This document shows positions 27,991 to 35,054 of a stretch of 64,000 bases of DNA, piece after piece; position 1 is the stretch's first letter; each line of letters begins with the position of its first letter. The stretch comes from Candidatus Gastranaerophilales bacterium (GTDB lineage Bacteria; Cyanobacteriota; Vampirovibrionia; Gastranaerophilales; Gastranaerophilaceae): contig CANQDZ010000001.1 of the NCBI GenBank assembly GCA_947594025.1, forward strand, positions 1 through 64,000. Direction: 5' to 3'. The notes below the pieces were generated by a model that searched no databases, had not been told where the DNA came from, and saw only the letters and a list, made by a program, of their open reading frames with translations. A program made the position numbers and the translations under genes.

Positions 27991-29943
27991 TTACGCATTA
28001 GCGCTTGATGAACCGCTTGAAGATGATGAACCGCTTGAAGAAGAATTTCCGCCGTTACCACCGTTAGATGATGCACCGCCTTCGTTTCCGCCTGCAAATG
28101 AAGAAACTTCAACTGCTGATGATGAAGATGCGCTTCCTGTTGCAACAGTTTCGCTTGATTGAGTTGATGATTGAACTGAGCTTGCAGCTGAAGATACATA
28201 AGATGCAACTTGGGCTGCGCTTTGTGAACTTACACCGCTTGTAAGCGATAAGAATGAAACTGAAGATGTTTCTGTTTGATTAGATTGAGCACTGTTATCT
28301 TCGCTTGAAGCTTCAGCTGTTTTGGCGTATGTTGTAAGCCAGCTGGATGATTTGCTTGCCGCAAGTTCTTTCGCATTCCAGCTTCCTTTTTGTGCTCTTG
28401 GAGCTTGAGCGGATTTGTGTGCAGATGAAGAGTTTACTTCAGAATGTGCAACAGCAGCTTCACTCTTTGTTTCGCTTGAAGTTTCAGTTTTAGCAGCTGA
28501 AACTTTTGCAGCACTTTCCGTGATATTTGCGGCAGCACCGGTGATATTACCTTCAATATTTGCTTGAGCAATTGTTGCACCTGCTTCTTCTTTATCAAAT
28601 GCAAGAGTTGCGCCTGCTTCTTCTTTTGCTTGAGCAATGGTTGCGCCTGCTTCTTCTTTATCAAATGCAATGGTTGCACCTGCTTCTTCTTTATCGAATG
28701 CAAGAGTTGCACCTGCTTCTTCTTTTACTTGAGCAATGGTTGCACCTGCTTCTTCTTTATCGAATGCAAGAGTTGCACCTGCTTCTTCTTCGTTTGAAGC
28801 AAGAGTTGCGCCTGCTTCTTCTTTTACTTGAGCAATGGTTGCACCTGCTTCTTCTTTATCGAATGCAAGAGTCGCACCTGCTTCTTCTTTTAGTTGAGCA
28901 AGAGTTGTTTCTACTTCTTCTTTATCAAATGCAAGAGTTGAACCTGTTTCTTCTTGTTTTGAGCCTGCCGTAATATCATTTTCATTTATTGCGGGAGTTG
29001 AAACATTAACTTCTTTATCAACAACATCGGCTGCAGCACCTGTCGTAACGCCTTCTTTTTTATCAGTAATTAATGCGGATAAATCTTTAAGAGACGGCGT
29101 TTTAAAATTGTTTTCATTTGTATTCTCTTTTCCTTCTTCAGCAATATTGTTGTTGTTTGCCTGAGGTTTATTTGCGTTGAAGGCTTCTTTTGCTTGAGCA
29201 ACTTTATCCAGTGTTTGCTCTATAGAGTTTAAAGAGTTTTGGTCAGCTGATGCTGCTGTTTTTTCCTTTTCCAATGTTTGAGCTGCTTGATTGTCGTTTT
29301 CAGCAACAGAAGCGCTGTCGTCAATATTTTTATCTGCATTTACGGTATTTGATTTGTTTGTCATGTTGTTAAAAGTATATTCTTCACCTTCTTCTTTGAC
29401 ATCATCGGATTTTTGGCTTGCATTTTGTTTGTCAGCTCCGATTAAATCTTCTCCTTTATTTTCGTTAACAACATCTAAACCTTCTGATGCATTTTGTTTT
29501 GCAACCGGTTGAGTTTCTGCTGCTTTTTTTGTTTCTTCTTCAGAAATAATTTTTTCAGCACTTTTAATTTGCTGTGTGTTTTGTGTTTTTGATTGGCTGA
29601 AGAAGTCAACAATGTCTAAAATCCCTTTTGTAAATTTATTTAGATTTTTGTCGTTTTCGTTATTAGTTTTGTTTTTAGTTGCAACTTCAAGTTTGTTTTG
29701 TGCTGCTTTATTTTTTGTATCTGCTGAATAAGGGCGATAACTTGTATGAGAACTTCTTGTATTATTTGAAACAGATTTTCCCGTGCTTCTTCTTGTGCTT
29801 TTTACAACTACATCTTGAGTCGCATTTTTTTTGGGGGGAAATACTTGTTTATTCTGTCTGGGGTTTCTTCTTGTGGTTTTTGCAGGTTTATCCGTTTTAC
29901 CGCCAAAGAATGTTTTAATTTTGTCTATAATCTTGAAGCTCAT
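27991..29943 (-). CDS. Low-complexity protein with twelve 11-residue repeats, 650 aa
   Basis: I do not recognise a known family. The N-terminus is basic (residues 1-70, rich in Lys, Arg, Thr), with no signal peptide or membrane span. A polar, acidic middle follows. Then come twelve consecutive undecapeptides of the type KEEAGATLAFD or KEEAGATIAQV (DNA 28561-28956). The C-terminal 180 residues are Ser/Ala/Gly-rich and end in a Gly-Ser tail. The 11-residue period recalls LEA-type amphipathic helices. Upstream are a GAGGGA ribosome site and a sigma-28-like promoter. It could be structural or secreted by a non-Sec route. Confidence 0.85.
   Translation of the reverse strand: MSFKIIDKIKTFFGGKTDKPAKTTRRNPRQNKQVFPPKKNATQDVVVKSTRRSTGKSVSNNTRSSHTSYRPYSADTKNKAAQNKLEVATKNKTNNENDKNLNKFTKGILDIVDFFSQSKTQNTQQIKSAEKIISEEETKKAAETQPVAKQNASEGLDVVNENKGEDLIGADKQNASQKSDDVKEEGEEYTFNNMTNKSNTVNADKNIDDSASVAENDNQAAQTLEKEKTAASADQNSLNSIEQTLDKVAQAKEAFNANKPQANNNNIAEEGKENTNENNFKTPSLKDLSALITDKKEGVTTGAAADVVDKEVNVSTPAINENDITAGSKQEETGSTLAFDKEEVETTLAQLKEEAGATLAFDKEEAGATIAQVKEEAGATLASNEEEAGATLAFDKEEAGATIAQVKEEAGATLAFDKEEAGATIAFDKEEAGATIAQAKEEAGATLAFDKEEAGATIAQANIEGNITGAAANITESAAKVSAAKTETSSETKSEAAVAHSEVNSSSAHKSAQAPRAQKGSWNAKELAASKSSSWLTTYAKTAEASSEDNSAQSNQTETSSVSFLSLTSGVSSQSAAQVASYVSSAASSVQSSTQSSETVATGSASSSSAVEVSSFAGGNEGGASSNGGNGGNSSSSGSSSSSGSSSANA
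28561..28956 (-). repeat. Twelve tandem 33-bp coding repeats
   Basis: The repeats occupy exactly 396 bp, or 12 x 33 bp, in frame within the 650-aa gene. Outer units are diverged (QEETGSTLAFD, KEEVETTLAQL), while inner units are nearly identical, as expected from recent slippage or unequal exchange. Units ending in AFD and AQV/AQA alternate, hinting at a 66-bp higher-order unit. Confidence 0.95.
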
Positions 29944-29983
29944 TTATTCCCTCATTTATATATACTACTTATATAAATGTTAT

Positions 29984-30010
29984 ATTACGGCTCAAATTTC
30001 AAAAAATTTA
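29984..30010 (-). promoter_or_regulatory. Sigma-28-like promoter of the 11-mer-repeat gene
   Basis: On the minus strand TAAATTTT (30010-30003), exactly 11 nt, then GCCGTAAT (29991-29984). The FliA consensus is TAAAGTTT-N11-GCCGATAA. The -35 differs at one base, and the GCCG core of the -10 and the spacing are exact. It lies 41 nt before the start codon. Confidence 0.6.
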
Positions 30011-30013
30011 GTT

Positions 30014-30033
30014 TTTGTTACAAATCTTTACAA
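30014..30033 (-). promoter_or_regulatory. Upstream element shared with the 170-aa protein gene
   Basis: TTTGTTACA-NNNN-TTTACAA (plus strand) occurs here and at 48235-48254 with identical arms. The two copies lie 71 and 72 nt from the two start codons, upstream of the sigma-28-like -35 boxes (3 nt and 15 nt respectively). A binding site is possible but unproven. Confidence 0.3.
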
Positions 30034-30087
30034 GAAAAATGATTAAGAAGTTTTTTAAATTTAAAGGGAAATTTTAAGTAAATATCT

Positions 30088-30399
30088 TTAGTTATTTTCT
30101 TTGCCCAAATCTTTTTTTATAAAATCGCAGATTTCTTCAAGCCTTTTGTCTTCCATGGCATCTATCAATTCTTGAATGTCGTTAAATTTTCCAAGCTTTA
30201 GCCCGACTTCCGCAAGAAGCACGCAGTCGTTGCACAGTCTGTTGTTTCCGTATTGAATAGAGCCTGCCATACACTTTGATTTTCCGCAGCATGAGCAGTC
30301 AAAATATTCCTCTAAAACTGCGGGATTTTCTTCAACGTCATCATCAAACATTTGATTACAAACAAGCTGCATATCGGCTATTATTTCTTTTTCATTCAT
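30088..30399 (-). CDS. Small Cys-motif protein downstream of recF, 103 aa
   Basis: The product is acidic and contains a cysteine cluster FDCSCCGKSKCMAG...LCNDCVLLAE (residues 33-61), likely a zinc or Fe-S site. The rest is helical (DIQELIDAMEDKRLEEICDF). I do not recognise the family. Its ATG lies inside the end of recF (8-nt overlap), so it is co-transcribed and probably coupled. This suggests a role near DNA repair or replication, but that is context only. Confidence 0.75.
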   Translation of the reverse strand: MNEKEIIADMQLVCNQMFDDDVEENPAVLEEYFDCSCCGKSKCMAGSIQYGNNRLCNDCVLLAEVGLKLGKFNDIQELIDAMEDKRLEEICDFIKKDLGKENN

Positions 30400-31498
30400 T
30401 TATAATTTCTCCGTCTTTAATTTTTAATATATCAACATTTTTTAAAAATTCTTTGTCAAATGCAAGAGTGTCAACGCTTGTTATAACGGTTTGTATACCA
30501 TTATTAATACTCTTTAACAAAAAGTTTTGTCTTACGTTATCAAGCTCCGCAAGTACATCATCCAAAAGCAGCAAGGGGGCTTCCCCGTTTTTTTCCTTAA
30601 TTATTTCAAGTTCTCCAAGCTTAAGTGCAAGTACAATAGTTCTTTGTTGTCCTTGAGAAGCATATTTTTTAGAATCAACTCCGTTTATATAATAAGAAAC
30701 ATCATCTCTGTGAGGACCAACCAAACATTGTGCTCGTCTAATCTCATCCTGTTTAACTTCATCAAGCGCCCTTAAGAAGCTCTCCTCTATTTGTGAAGGG
30801 GTCATATCATCCGTTATACCTGAAATGGTTGGCTCATACGTTAAAGTTAAGACTTCACTGTTTGCGATTTCTTCATGTTTTATTGCGGATATTTTTTCAA
30901 GCTCTTTTAAAAATCTTTGTCTTAAATAAACAATATTTGCGCCGCTTGTTGCAAGCTGGGTATTAAAAACATCAAGCATGCCCTCATTGTATTCAAACTG
31001 AGCCAAGAAGTTGCTTTTTTGAAGCCTTATCTTATTGTATTTATTTATTTTATCCGAATATGACGGATAAATCTGACATATTGCATCATCAATATGATGA
31101 CGTCTGATTGACGGTTCACCTCTTAAAAGCAAAAGGTCATCAACGCAGAAATTAACAACACTAAGCACCCTTAAGAAGTCGGCAGATTTATTCTTTTTTA
31201 TTCCGTTTACCTTTAATATCTTCTTTTTTGGGGGATTAATAATAACTTCAAGCTCCTGATTGTAATCGTCTTTTTGGATTTCAGCCTTGAGTTTTGCGGT
31301 TTCCTCATTAAATTTTATAAGCTCAGCGTCTTTTGAAATTCTTCTTGAATTAAGAGATGAAAGATAGTGTATGCCTTCTAAAAAATTGGTTTTCCCTTGT
31401 GCATTTTTTCCGATAATAAGAGTCTTATCGTTTTTAAACTCATACTCTAATTTTTTATAGTTTCTAAAATTATTAAGTTCTATGCTTTTTAACTTCAT
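30392..31498 (-). CDS. recF: DNA replication/repair protein RecF
   Basis: RecF is an SMC-like ATPase that helps load RecA at gaps. Walker A is GKNAQGKTN (residues 31-39), the ABC signature is SQGQQRTIVLALKL, and Walker B is LLLLDDVLAELD. The 368-aa length is usual. It is not in a dnaA-dnaN-recF cluster here. The start has no ribosome site: TATAAT (31510-31505) ends exactly 6 nt before the ATG, so the mRNA is probably leaderless. Confidence 0.97.
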   Translation of the reverse strand: MKLKSIELNNFRNYKKLEYEFKNDKTLIIGKNAQGKTNFLEGIHYLSSLNSRRISKDAELIKFNEETAKLKAEIQKDDYNQELEVIINPPKKKILKVNGIKKNKSADFLRVLSVVNFCVDDLLLLRGEPSIRRHHIDDAICQIYPSYSDKINKYNKIRLQKSNFLAQFEYNEGMLDVFNTQLATSGANIVYLRQRFLKELEKISAIKHEEIANSEVLTLTYEPTISGITDDMTPSQIEESFLRALDEVKQDEIRRAQCLVGPHRDDVSYYINGVDSKKYASQGQQRTIVLALKLGELEIIKEKNGEAPLLLLDDVLAELDNVRQNFLLKSINNGIQTVITSVDTLAFDKEFLKNVDILKIKDGEIINE

Positions 31499-31546
31499 TA
31501 TATTATTATAGAATAAAAGCCAAAATTAAAAAGAGGAGAATGCGCA

Positions 31547-32617
31547 ATGAGCAAAAAGTATGATTTCATCACAATAGGTTCTGCAACTATTGATTATTTT
31601 GTGGAAAGCGATCAATCAATAATTGCAAGCTATAGTACAATGAAAACACAATTTGACCTTATGTGCTTCAGATATGGTTCAAAAGTTGAAATTGACGAAT
31701 TCCAAAGAAATATAGGAGGGGGCGGTTTAAACACTGCCATCAACTTTGCAAATCTTGGATTTAAAACAACAACAATGGCAAAAATGGGTTCAAAAGATGA
31801 AATTCAAGGCGTAATAAAGAAAAAACTTAAAGAGGCAAATGTAGACACGGCAAATGTTATCCAATCCGAAAGCCATATGACGGGCTTTTCAATCATTTTG
31901 GTAAGCTTTCAGGGAGACAGAACGGTTTTAGCTCATAGAGGTGCAAACGGACATATAGAATCAAAAGATATAGATTATGACATCATAAAAAATTCAAAAT
32001 GGTTATATGTCGCTCCTCTTTCAGGCAAAAGCAACAGGGTGCTTGACGATTTAGCCAAATTTGCAAAAGAAAACGACATAAACCTATCAATAAATGCGGG
32101 AACAACCGCCATTAAAAAGGGTGAAAAATACTTCTCAAACATAATAAAAGCCGCAAAAATCTTGGTATTAAATAAAGAAGAAGCACAAATGCTTACAGGA
32201 ATAAGTGTCCGCCCCGACACTAAATGTGAAAAATTCTCACAATGTGAAATTCACCCCGACGTTATTGCAATACATAAAAAATTAAGAGCGGGAAGCAATG
32301 CAATCGTAATTGTAACAGACGGAAAAAATGGCGTTACGGCATATGACGGTAAAGATTTTTATAAATGCGGGGAATTTAAAGCCCAAGTTGTGTCTACCCT
32401 TGGTGCGGGAGATTGTTTTGCATCAACATTTACCGCTGCGGTTGAAAAATTTGGCTATAATATAGAGAAAGCACTTGAGTACGCTTCAGTTAACGCAGCA
32501 GCCGTTGTGGAACACTTTGGTGCGCAAGAAGGATTTTTATCATTTGATGAAATTCAAAGAAAATTAGATATAAATCCCGATTTTAAAGCAGTTAAGGTTA
32601 AAAATGAGACTAGATAA
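31547..32617 (+). CDS. PfkB-family carbohydrate/nucleoside kinase, 356 aa
   Basis: This is a ribokinase-fold kinase. The PfkB signature 1 region is NIGGGGLNTAINFANLGF (residues 56-73), and signature 2 is STLGAGDCFASTFTAA with the catalytic Asp. An unusual Cys segment TKCEKFSQCEIH lies between them. The substrate (sugar, adenosine or other nucleoside) cannot be chosen from sequence. The ribosome site GAGGAG is strong. The S4 gene overlaps its 3' end by 14 nt. Confidence 0.9.
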   Translation: MSKKYDFITIGSATIDYFVESDQSIIASYSTMKTQFDLMCFRYGSKVEIDEFQRNIGGGGLNTAINFANLGFKTTTMAKMGSKDEIQGVIKKKLKEANVDTANVIQSESHMTGFSIILVSFQGDRTVLAHRGANGHIESKDIDYDIIKNSKWLYVAPLSGKSNRVLDDLAKFAKENDINLSINAGTTAIKKGEKYFSNIIKAAKILVLNKEEAQMLTGISVRPDTKCEKFSQCEIHPDVIAIHKKLRAGSNAIVIVTDGKNGVTAYDGKDFYKCGEFKAQVVSTLGAGDCFASTFTAAVEKFGYNIEKALEYASVNAAAVVEHFGAQEGFLSFDEIQRKLDINPDFKAVKVKNETR

Positions 32618-32846
32618 GTTTTTAAAAGTTTCAAGATTAATAAAAAGAAGAACTGTTGCAAATAATGTGTGTAACAATTCAAGAATACTTGTAAACGGAA
32701 ATACCGCCAAGCCCTCAAAACAGCTTAAGGCAGGTGATATTATAACCTTTGAGGGGGCTAATCCCTACAGTGTTAAAGTACTTCTTGTGCCGGAGGGAAA
32801 TGTCAGCGTCAATGATGCGCCTACACTTTATGAAGTACAAAACTAG
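32604..32846 (+). CDS. S4-domain RNA-binding protein (RqcP/Hsp15 type), 80 aa
   Basis: This is a minimal S4 domain starting MRLDKFLKVSRLIKRRTVAN with the continuation SRILVNGNTAKPSKQLKAGD. The family includes RqcP (YabO) and Hsp15, which act on stalled 50S-nascent-chain complexes in ribosome quality control. The length fits RqcP. It overlaps the PfkB kinase gene by 14 nt. Confidence 0.88.
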   Translation: MRLDKFLKVSRLIKRRTVANNVCNNSRILVNGNTAKPSKQLKAGDIITFEGANPYSVKVLLVPEGNVSVNDAPTLYEVQN

Positions 32847-32907
32847 CTCAAACCCACCCGTTGTATGAGATTTTTTTAGAGCTTTTCAACTAAACAAATG
32901 ATGTAAA

Positions 32908-32945
32908 AAGTCTTCAAATATTTAACAATGTCAGTGTAAAGACTT
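32908..32945. promoter_or_regulatory. Inverted repeat before the FliA-type sigma gene
   Basis: AAGTCTT (32908-32914) and AAGACTT (32939-32945) are perfect inverted arms separated by 24 nt, ending 9 nt before the sigma-factor ATG. Near-repeats CAAATATTT and GGAAATATT flank them. It may be an operator or an mRNA hairpin controlling initiation. Confidence 0.3.
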
Positions 32946-32954
32946 GGAAATATT

Positions 32955-33776
32955 ATGGAGACAAATAAGGACGTAAATTTATATTCTAAAGTGCGCAGGT
33001 TATCTGATGATGAGATAGCAAAACTTTGGGATGAATATTTTAAGACTAAGGATAAAACCTTAAGGGATAAACTTATAATTCAATATCTCCATCTTATTCG
33101 CTACGTTATAAGCAGAATAAAGATAAGCCTTCCCCCGACATATAACTATGATGATATTATGGGGTTTGGAACAGAGGGCTTAATTGACGCTATTGAAAAA
33201 TTTGCAACGGGCAGAGGCGCCAAGTTTGAAACGTATGCAATTATGAGAATAAGGGGTTCTATTATTGATAAGATACGTTCTCAAGATTTTCTCCCGAGAA
33301 CGGTAAGACAAAAAATTAAAAACCTGAAAACAATAATTGAAGAATTCAAACAAAAAAACGGAAGAAACCCGAGCAACAACGAATTATCTATTATAACAGG
33401 CATTGAACCGGATAAAATAAACGAAATAATGACAAGCGACGTGGGCTTTGAATCGTTATACGCGACAAAAAATATAGGGGACGGCAGCATTGAAATCATT
33501 GATACCATTGAAGATGAAAAAAATATCCGCCCCGATGAAGAAGCAGAAAAAAATGACTCAAAAAGAGAACTTGAAAGAGCACTAAAAAAACTTCCCGAAA
33601 GAGAAAGAAATCTTTTAATTCTTTACTATCATGAAAACATGACATTTAAACAAATAGGTCAGTTTGTAAATGTTTCAGAATCAAGAGCATGCCAGCTCCA
33701 CGCCCAGGCCATTATGAAATTGAGAAATATTCTAAGCGCAAAAAGAAGCGAAAGAATGAGCAAAGCTATTATTTAA
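32955..33776 (+). CDS. FliA/WhiG-type sigma factor (sigma-28 family), 273 aa
   Basis: This is an alternative sigma factor. Region 2 contains YDDIMGFGTEGLIDAIEKF and AKFETYAIMRIRGSIIDKIR, which is diagnostic for the FliA/WhiG/SigD group. Region 3 is PRTVRQKIKNLKTIIEEF. Region 4 has ERNLLILYYHENMTFKQIG and VSESRACQLHAQAIMKLR. Family members direct flagellar, sporulation or other late genes. No flagellar or anti-sigma (FlgM) gene is nearby. Two other genes in this window have good FliA-type promoters. No strong ribosome site precedes the ATG. Confidence 0.92.
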   Translation: METNKDVNLYSKVRRLSDDEIAKLWDEYFKTKDKTLRDKLIIQYLHLIRYVISRIKISLPPTYNYDDIMGFGTEGLIDAIEKFATGRGAKFETYAIMRIRGSIIDKIRSQDFLPRTVRQKIKNLKTIIEEFKQKNGRNPSNNELSIITGIEPDKINEIMTSDVGFESLYATKNIGDGSIEIIDTIEDEKNIRPDEEAEKNDSKRELERALKKLPERERNLLILYYHENMTFKQIGQFVNVSESRACQLHAQAIMKLRNILSAKRSERMSKAII

Positions 33777-34150
33777 GCTTTGTTGTATTTAATTCTTTTT
33801 AAAGGTATGTTTTCTTCAACCCAAATTTGTGTTGTTTCGTCAAAATTATTTTGATAAATAACTTCTTTTTTCTGAATTGCATAGCCAATATCGCTTATAT
33901 CTATTTTTTCCAGTTTTTCGATGTAATATTCTTCTCCGCCGCAATTTTGACAAAAGTTTGTCACAGGCTCTATATCTTGTAAAGTAATCTTACTCTCTCT
34001 TTTAATGCCGCAGTGTGCGCATCTTACAACGTAATAATATTTTTTGAGATACGCTCCGCAATGGGGGCAATACCCCTCATGGCTGTGCTCCAGAGCGCCT
34101 TCATGAGTGCATTTGCGTTTAAATAAAACAAGTAAAGATGATAAATCCAT
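33773..34150 (-). CDS. Zinc-ribbon protein, 125 aa
   Basis: Three CxxC-type pairs are present: CPHCGAYL, CAHCGIKRES and CQNCGGEEYY, and an additional Cys-His pair KCTHEGALEHSHEGY lies near the N-terminus. The second half ends in a predicted beta segment (QIWVEENIPLKRIKYNKA). It is probably a small nucleic-acid- or protein-binding zinc protein. It converges with the sigma factor gene (4-nt overlap of the stops) and diverges from the pyr leader. I do not recognise the family. Confidence 0.78.
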   Translation of the reverse strand: MDLSSLLVLFKRKCTHEGALEHSHEGYCPHCGAYLKKYYYVVRCAHCGIKRESKITLQDIEPVTNFCQNCGGEEYYIEKLEKIDISDIGYAIQKKEVIYQNNFDETTQIWVEENIPLKRIKYNKA

Positions 34151-34212
34151 ATCTTTTTTTTAATTCTTTTTTTAAAAGAGTCAAAATGTAAATAATTATT
34201 TCAAAATAAATA

Positions 34213-34218
34213 TATATT
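34213..34218 (+). promoter_or_regulatory. Likely -10 box of the pyr operon
   Basis: TATATT is followed by 6 nt and an ATG (34225), the same spacing as at other leaderless starts here. This predicts transcription from about 34225 and a leader of about 110 nt before pyrK. No good -35 is visible. Confidence 0.4.
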
Positions 34219-34224
34219 CTGCCC

Positions 34225-34257
34225 ATGCCTCATTTTTGTTTTAGGATAAGAGTATGA
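34225..34257 (+). CDS. Possible first pyr leader peptide, 10 aa
   Basis: ATG at the predicted transcription start encodes MPHFCFRIRV and then TGA. The TGA overlaps the ATG of the second leader ORF (ATGA). It would be translated without a ribosome site and could deliver a ribosome to the second leader ORF. This is speculative on its own. Confidence 0.3.
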   Translation: MPHFCFRIRV

Positions 34258-34292
34258 GCATAAAAAACAAAAATATTTTTATATATACTTAA
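34254..34292 (+). CDS. pyr operon leader peptide, 12 aa
   Basis: The ORF MSIKNKNIFIYT has a ribosome site (AGGA at 34243-34246) 7 nt upstream. Its last codons run through a U-rich mRNA segment (TATTTTTATATATACTT, 34274-34290), and its stop codon TAA (34290-34292) lies at the base of the terminator hairpin. A ribosome at the stop would cover the left arm of the stem and block termination. This is the arrangement known from the E. coli pyrBI leader. Confidence 0.6.
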   Translation: MSIKNKNIFIYT

Positions 34293-34322
34293 AAACAAAG
34301 GCGTTTTTGCCTTTGTTTTTTT
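34291..34322 (+). terminator. Attenuator terminator in front of pyrK
   Basis: A 12-bp perfect stem AAAAACAAAGGC / GCCTTTGTTTTT (34291-34302 and 34309-34320) has a GTTTTT loop, and the T-run extends to 34322. It ends only 15 nt before the pyrK start. The gene upstream is on the other strand, so the hairpin can only act on a transcript that starts in the 187-nt intergenic region, which means it controls the pyr operon. Confidence 0.85.
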
Positions 34323-34337
34323 ATATGAGGATGTTAA

Positions 34338-35054
34338 GTGAAAAAGCTACACGAAGGAAAAATAATAAATATAGAAAAAGAGTGCAAAGATACTTATAAG
34401 CTGTCTTTTAAAAGTGATTTAAGGGATATTGAAGCGGGACAGTTCCTAAGCATTTTATGTCCTCCCAAAACGCTTAGACGTCCTTTTGGAGTTTATGATT
34501 TCAATGACGGGGTTATCACAATTCTTTTTAGGCTGAGAGGAGATGGAACCAACTATCTTAAAAATTTAAAAATAGGCGATACTATTAATTTTAACGCTCC
34601 CTTAGGTCATGGTTTTATTCAAAAAGATAAGAAAGCTCTTATTGTTGGTGCAGGCATTGGTGCTGCACCATTAATTTATCTGAATAAACAATTAAAAGAA
34701 AAGGGCATTGAAACAAGGCTTATTTCGGGATTTAAGGAAGAAGATGAGGTAATTAAAGGCTCTGATTACAATAAAATCGGAGGCACAATTGTTGATGAAG
34801 TTGAAAAATATATTGATGAATTCAAGCCTGAAGTTATCTATTGCTGCGCTCCTTACATTGTTTTAAAACTTGTGAGCGAAATAGGATTAAAACGCAATAT
34901 TGAAGTTCAGGTCGCAATGGAAAAAATAATGGCATGCGGGATTGGAGTATGCAGAGGTTGTATTATTCAAATTAAAAAGAAAGACAAAATTGAAAACCGC
35001 TCTATATGCGGTGACGGTCCCGTCTTTTACGGATGTGAGGTAGCATGGGAATAG
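34338..35054 (+). CDS. pyrK: Dihydroorotate dehydrogenase electron transfer subunit PyrK
   Basis: This FAD and [2Fe-2S] subunit of the heterotetrameric class 1B dihydroorotate dehydrogenase passes electrons to NAD. The FAD-binding motif RPFGVYDF is near residue 52, the NAD-binding GAGIGAAPLIYL near 105, and the 2Fe-2S ligands are in CGIGVCRGC with the last Cys in FYGCEV. It starts with GTG behind GAGGA. It overlaps pyrD by 10 nt. It is the first gene of an eight-gene UMP operon. Confidence 0.95.
   Translation: MKKLHEGKIINIEKECKDTYKLSFKSDLRDIEAGQFLSILCPPKTLRRPFGVYDFNDGVITILFRLRGDGTNYLKNLKIGDTINFNAPLGHGFIQKDKKALIVGAGIGAAPLIYLNKQLKEKGIETRLISGFKEEDEVIKGSDYNKIGGTIVDEVEKYIDEFKPEVIYCCAPYIVLKLVSEIGLKRNIEVQVAMEKIMACGIGVCRGCIIQIKKKDKIENRSICGDGPVFYGCEVAWE

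Noticed and set aside
28561-28956. CRISPR array
   Set aside because: The 33-bp units are directly adjacent, with no unique spacers, and are in frame within a protein gene.
28560-28973. Leu-rich plus-strand ORFs opposite the 11-mer repeats
   Set aside because: They are the antisense reading of the 33-bp repeats; their repeated Leu/Cys/Phe composition has no start signal and mirrors the real minus-strand gene.
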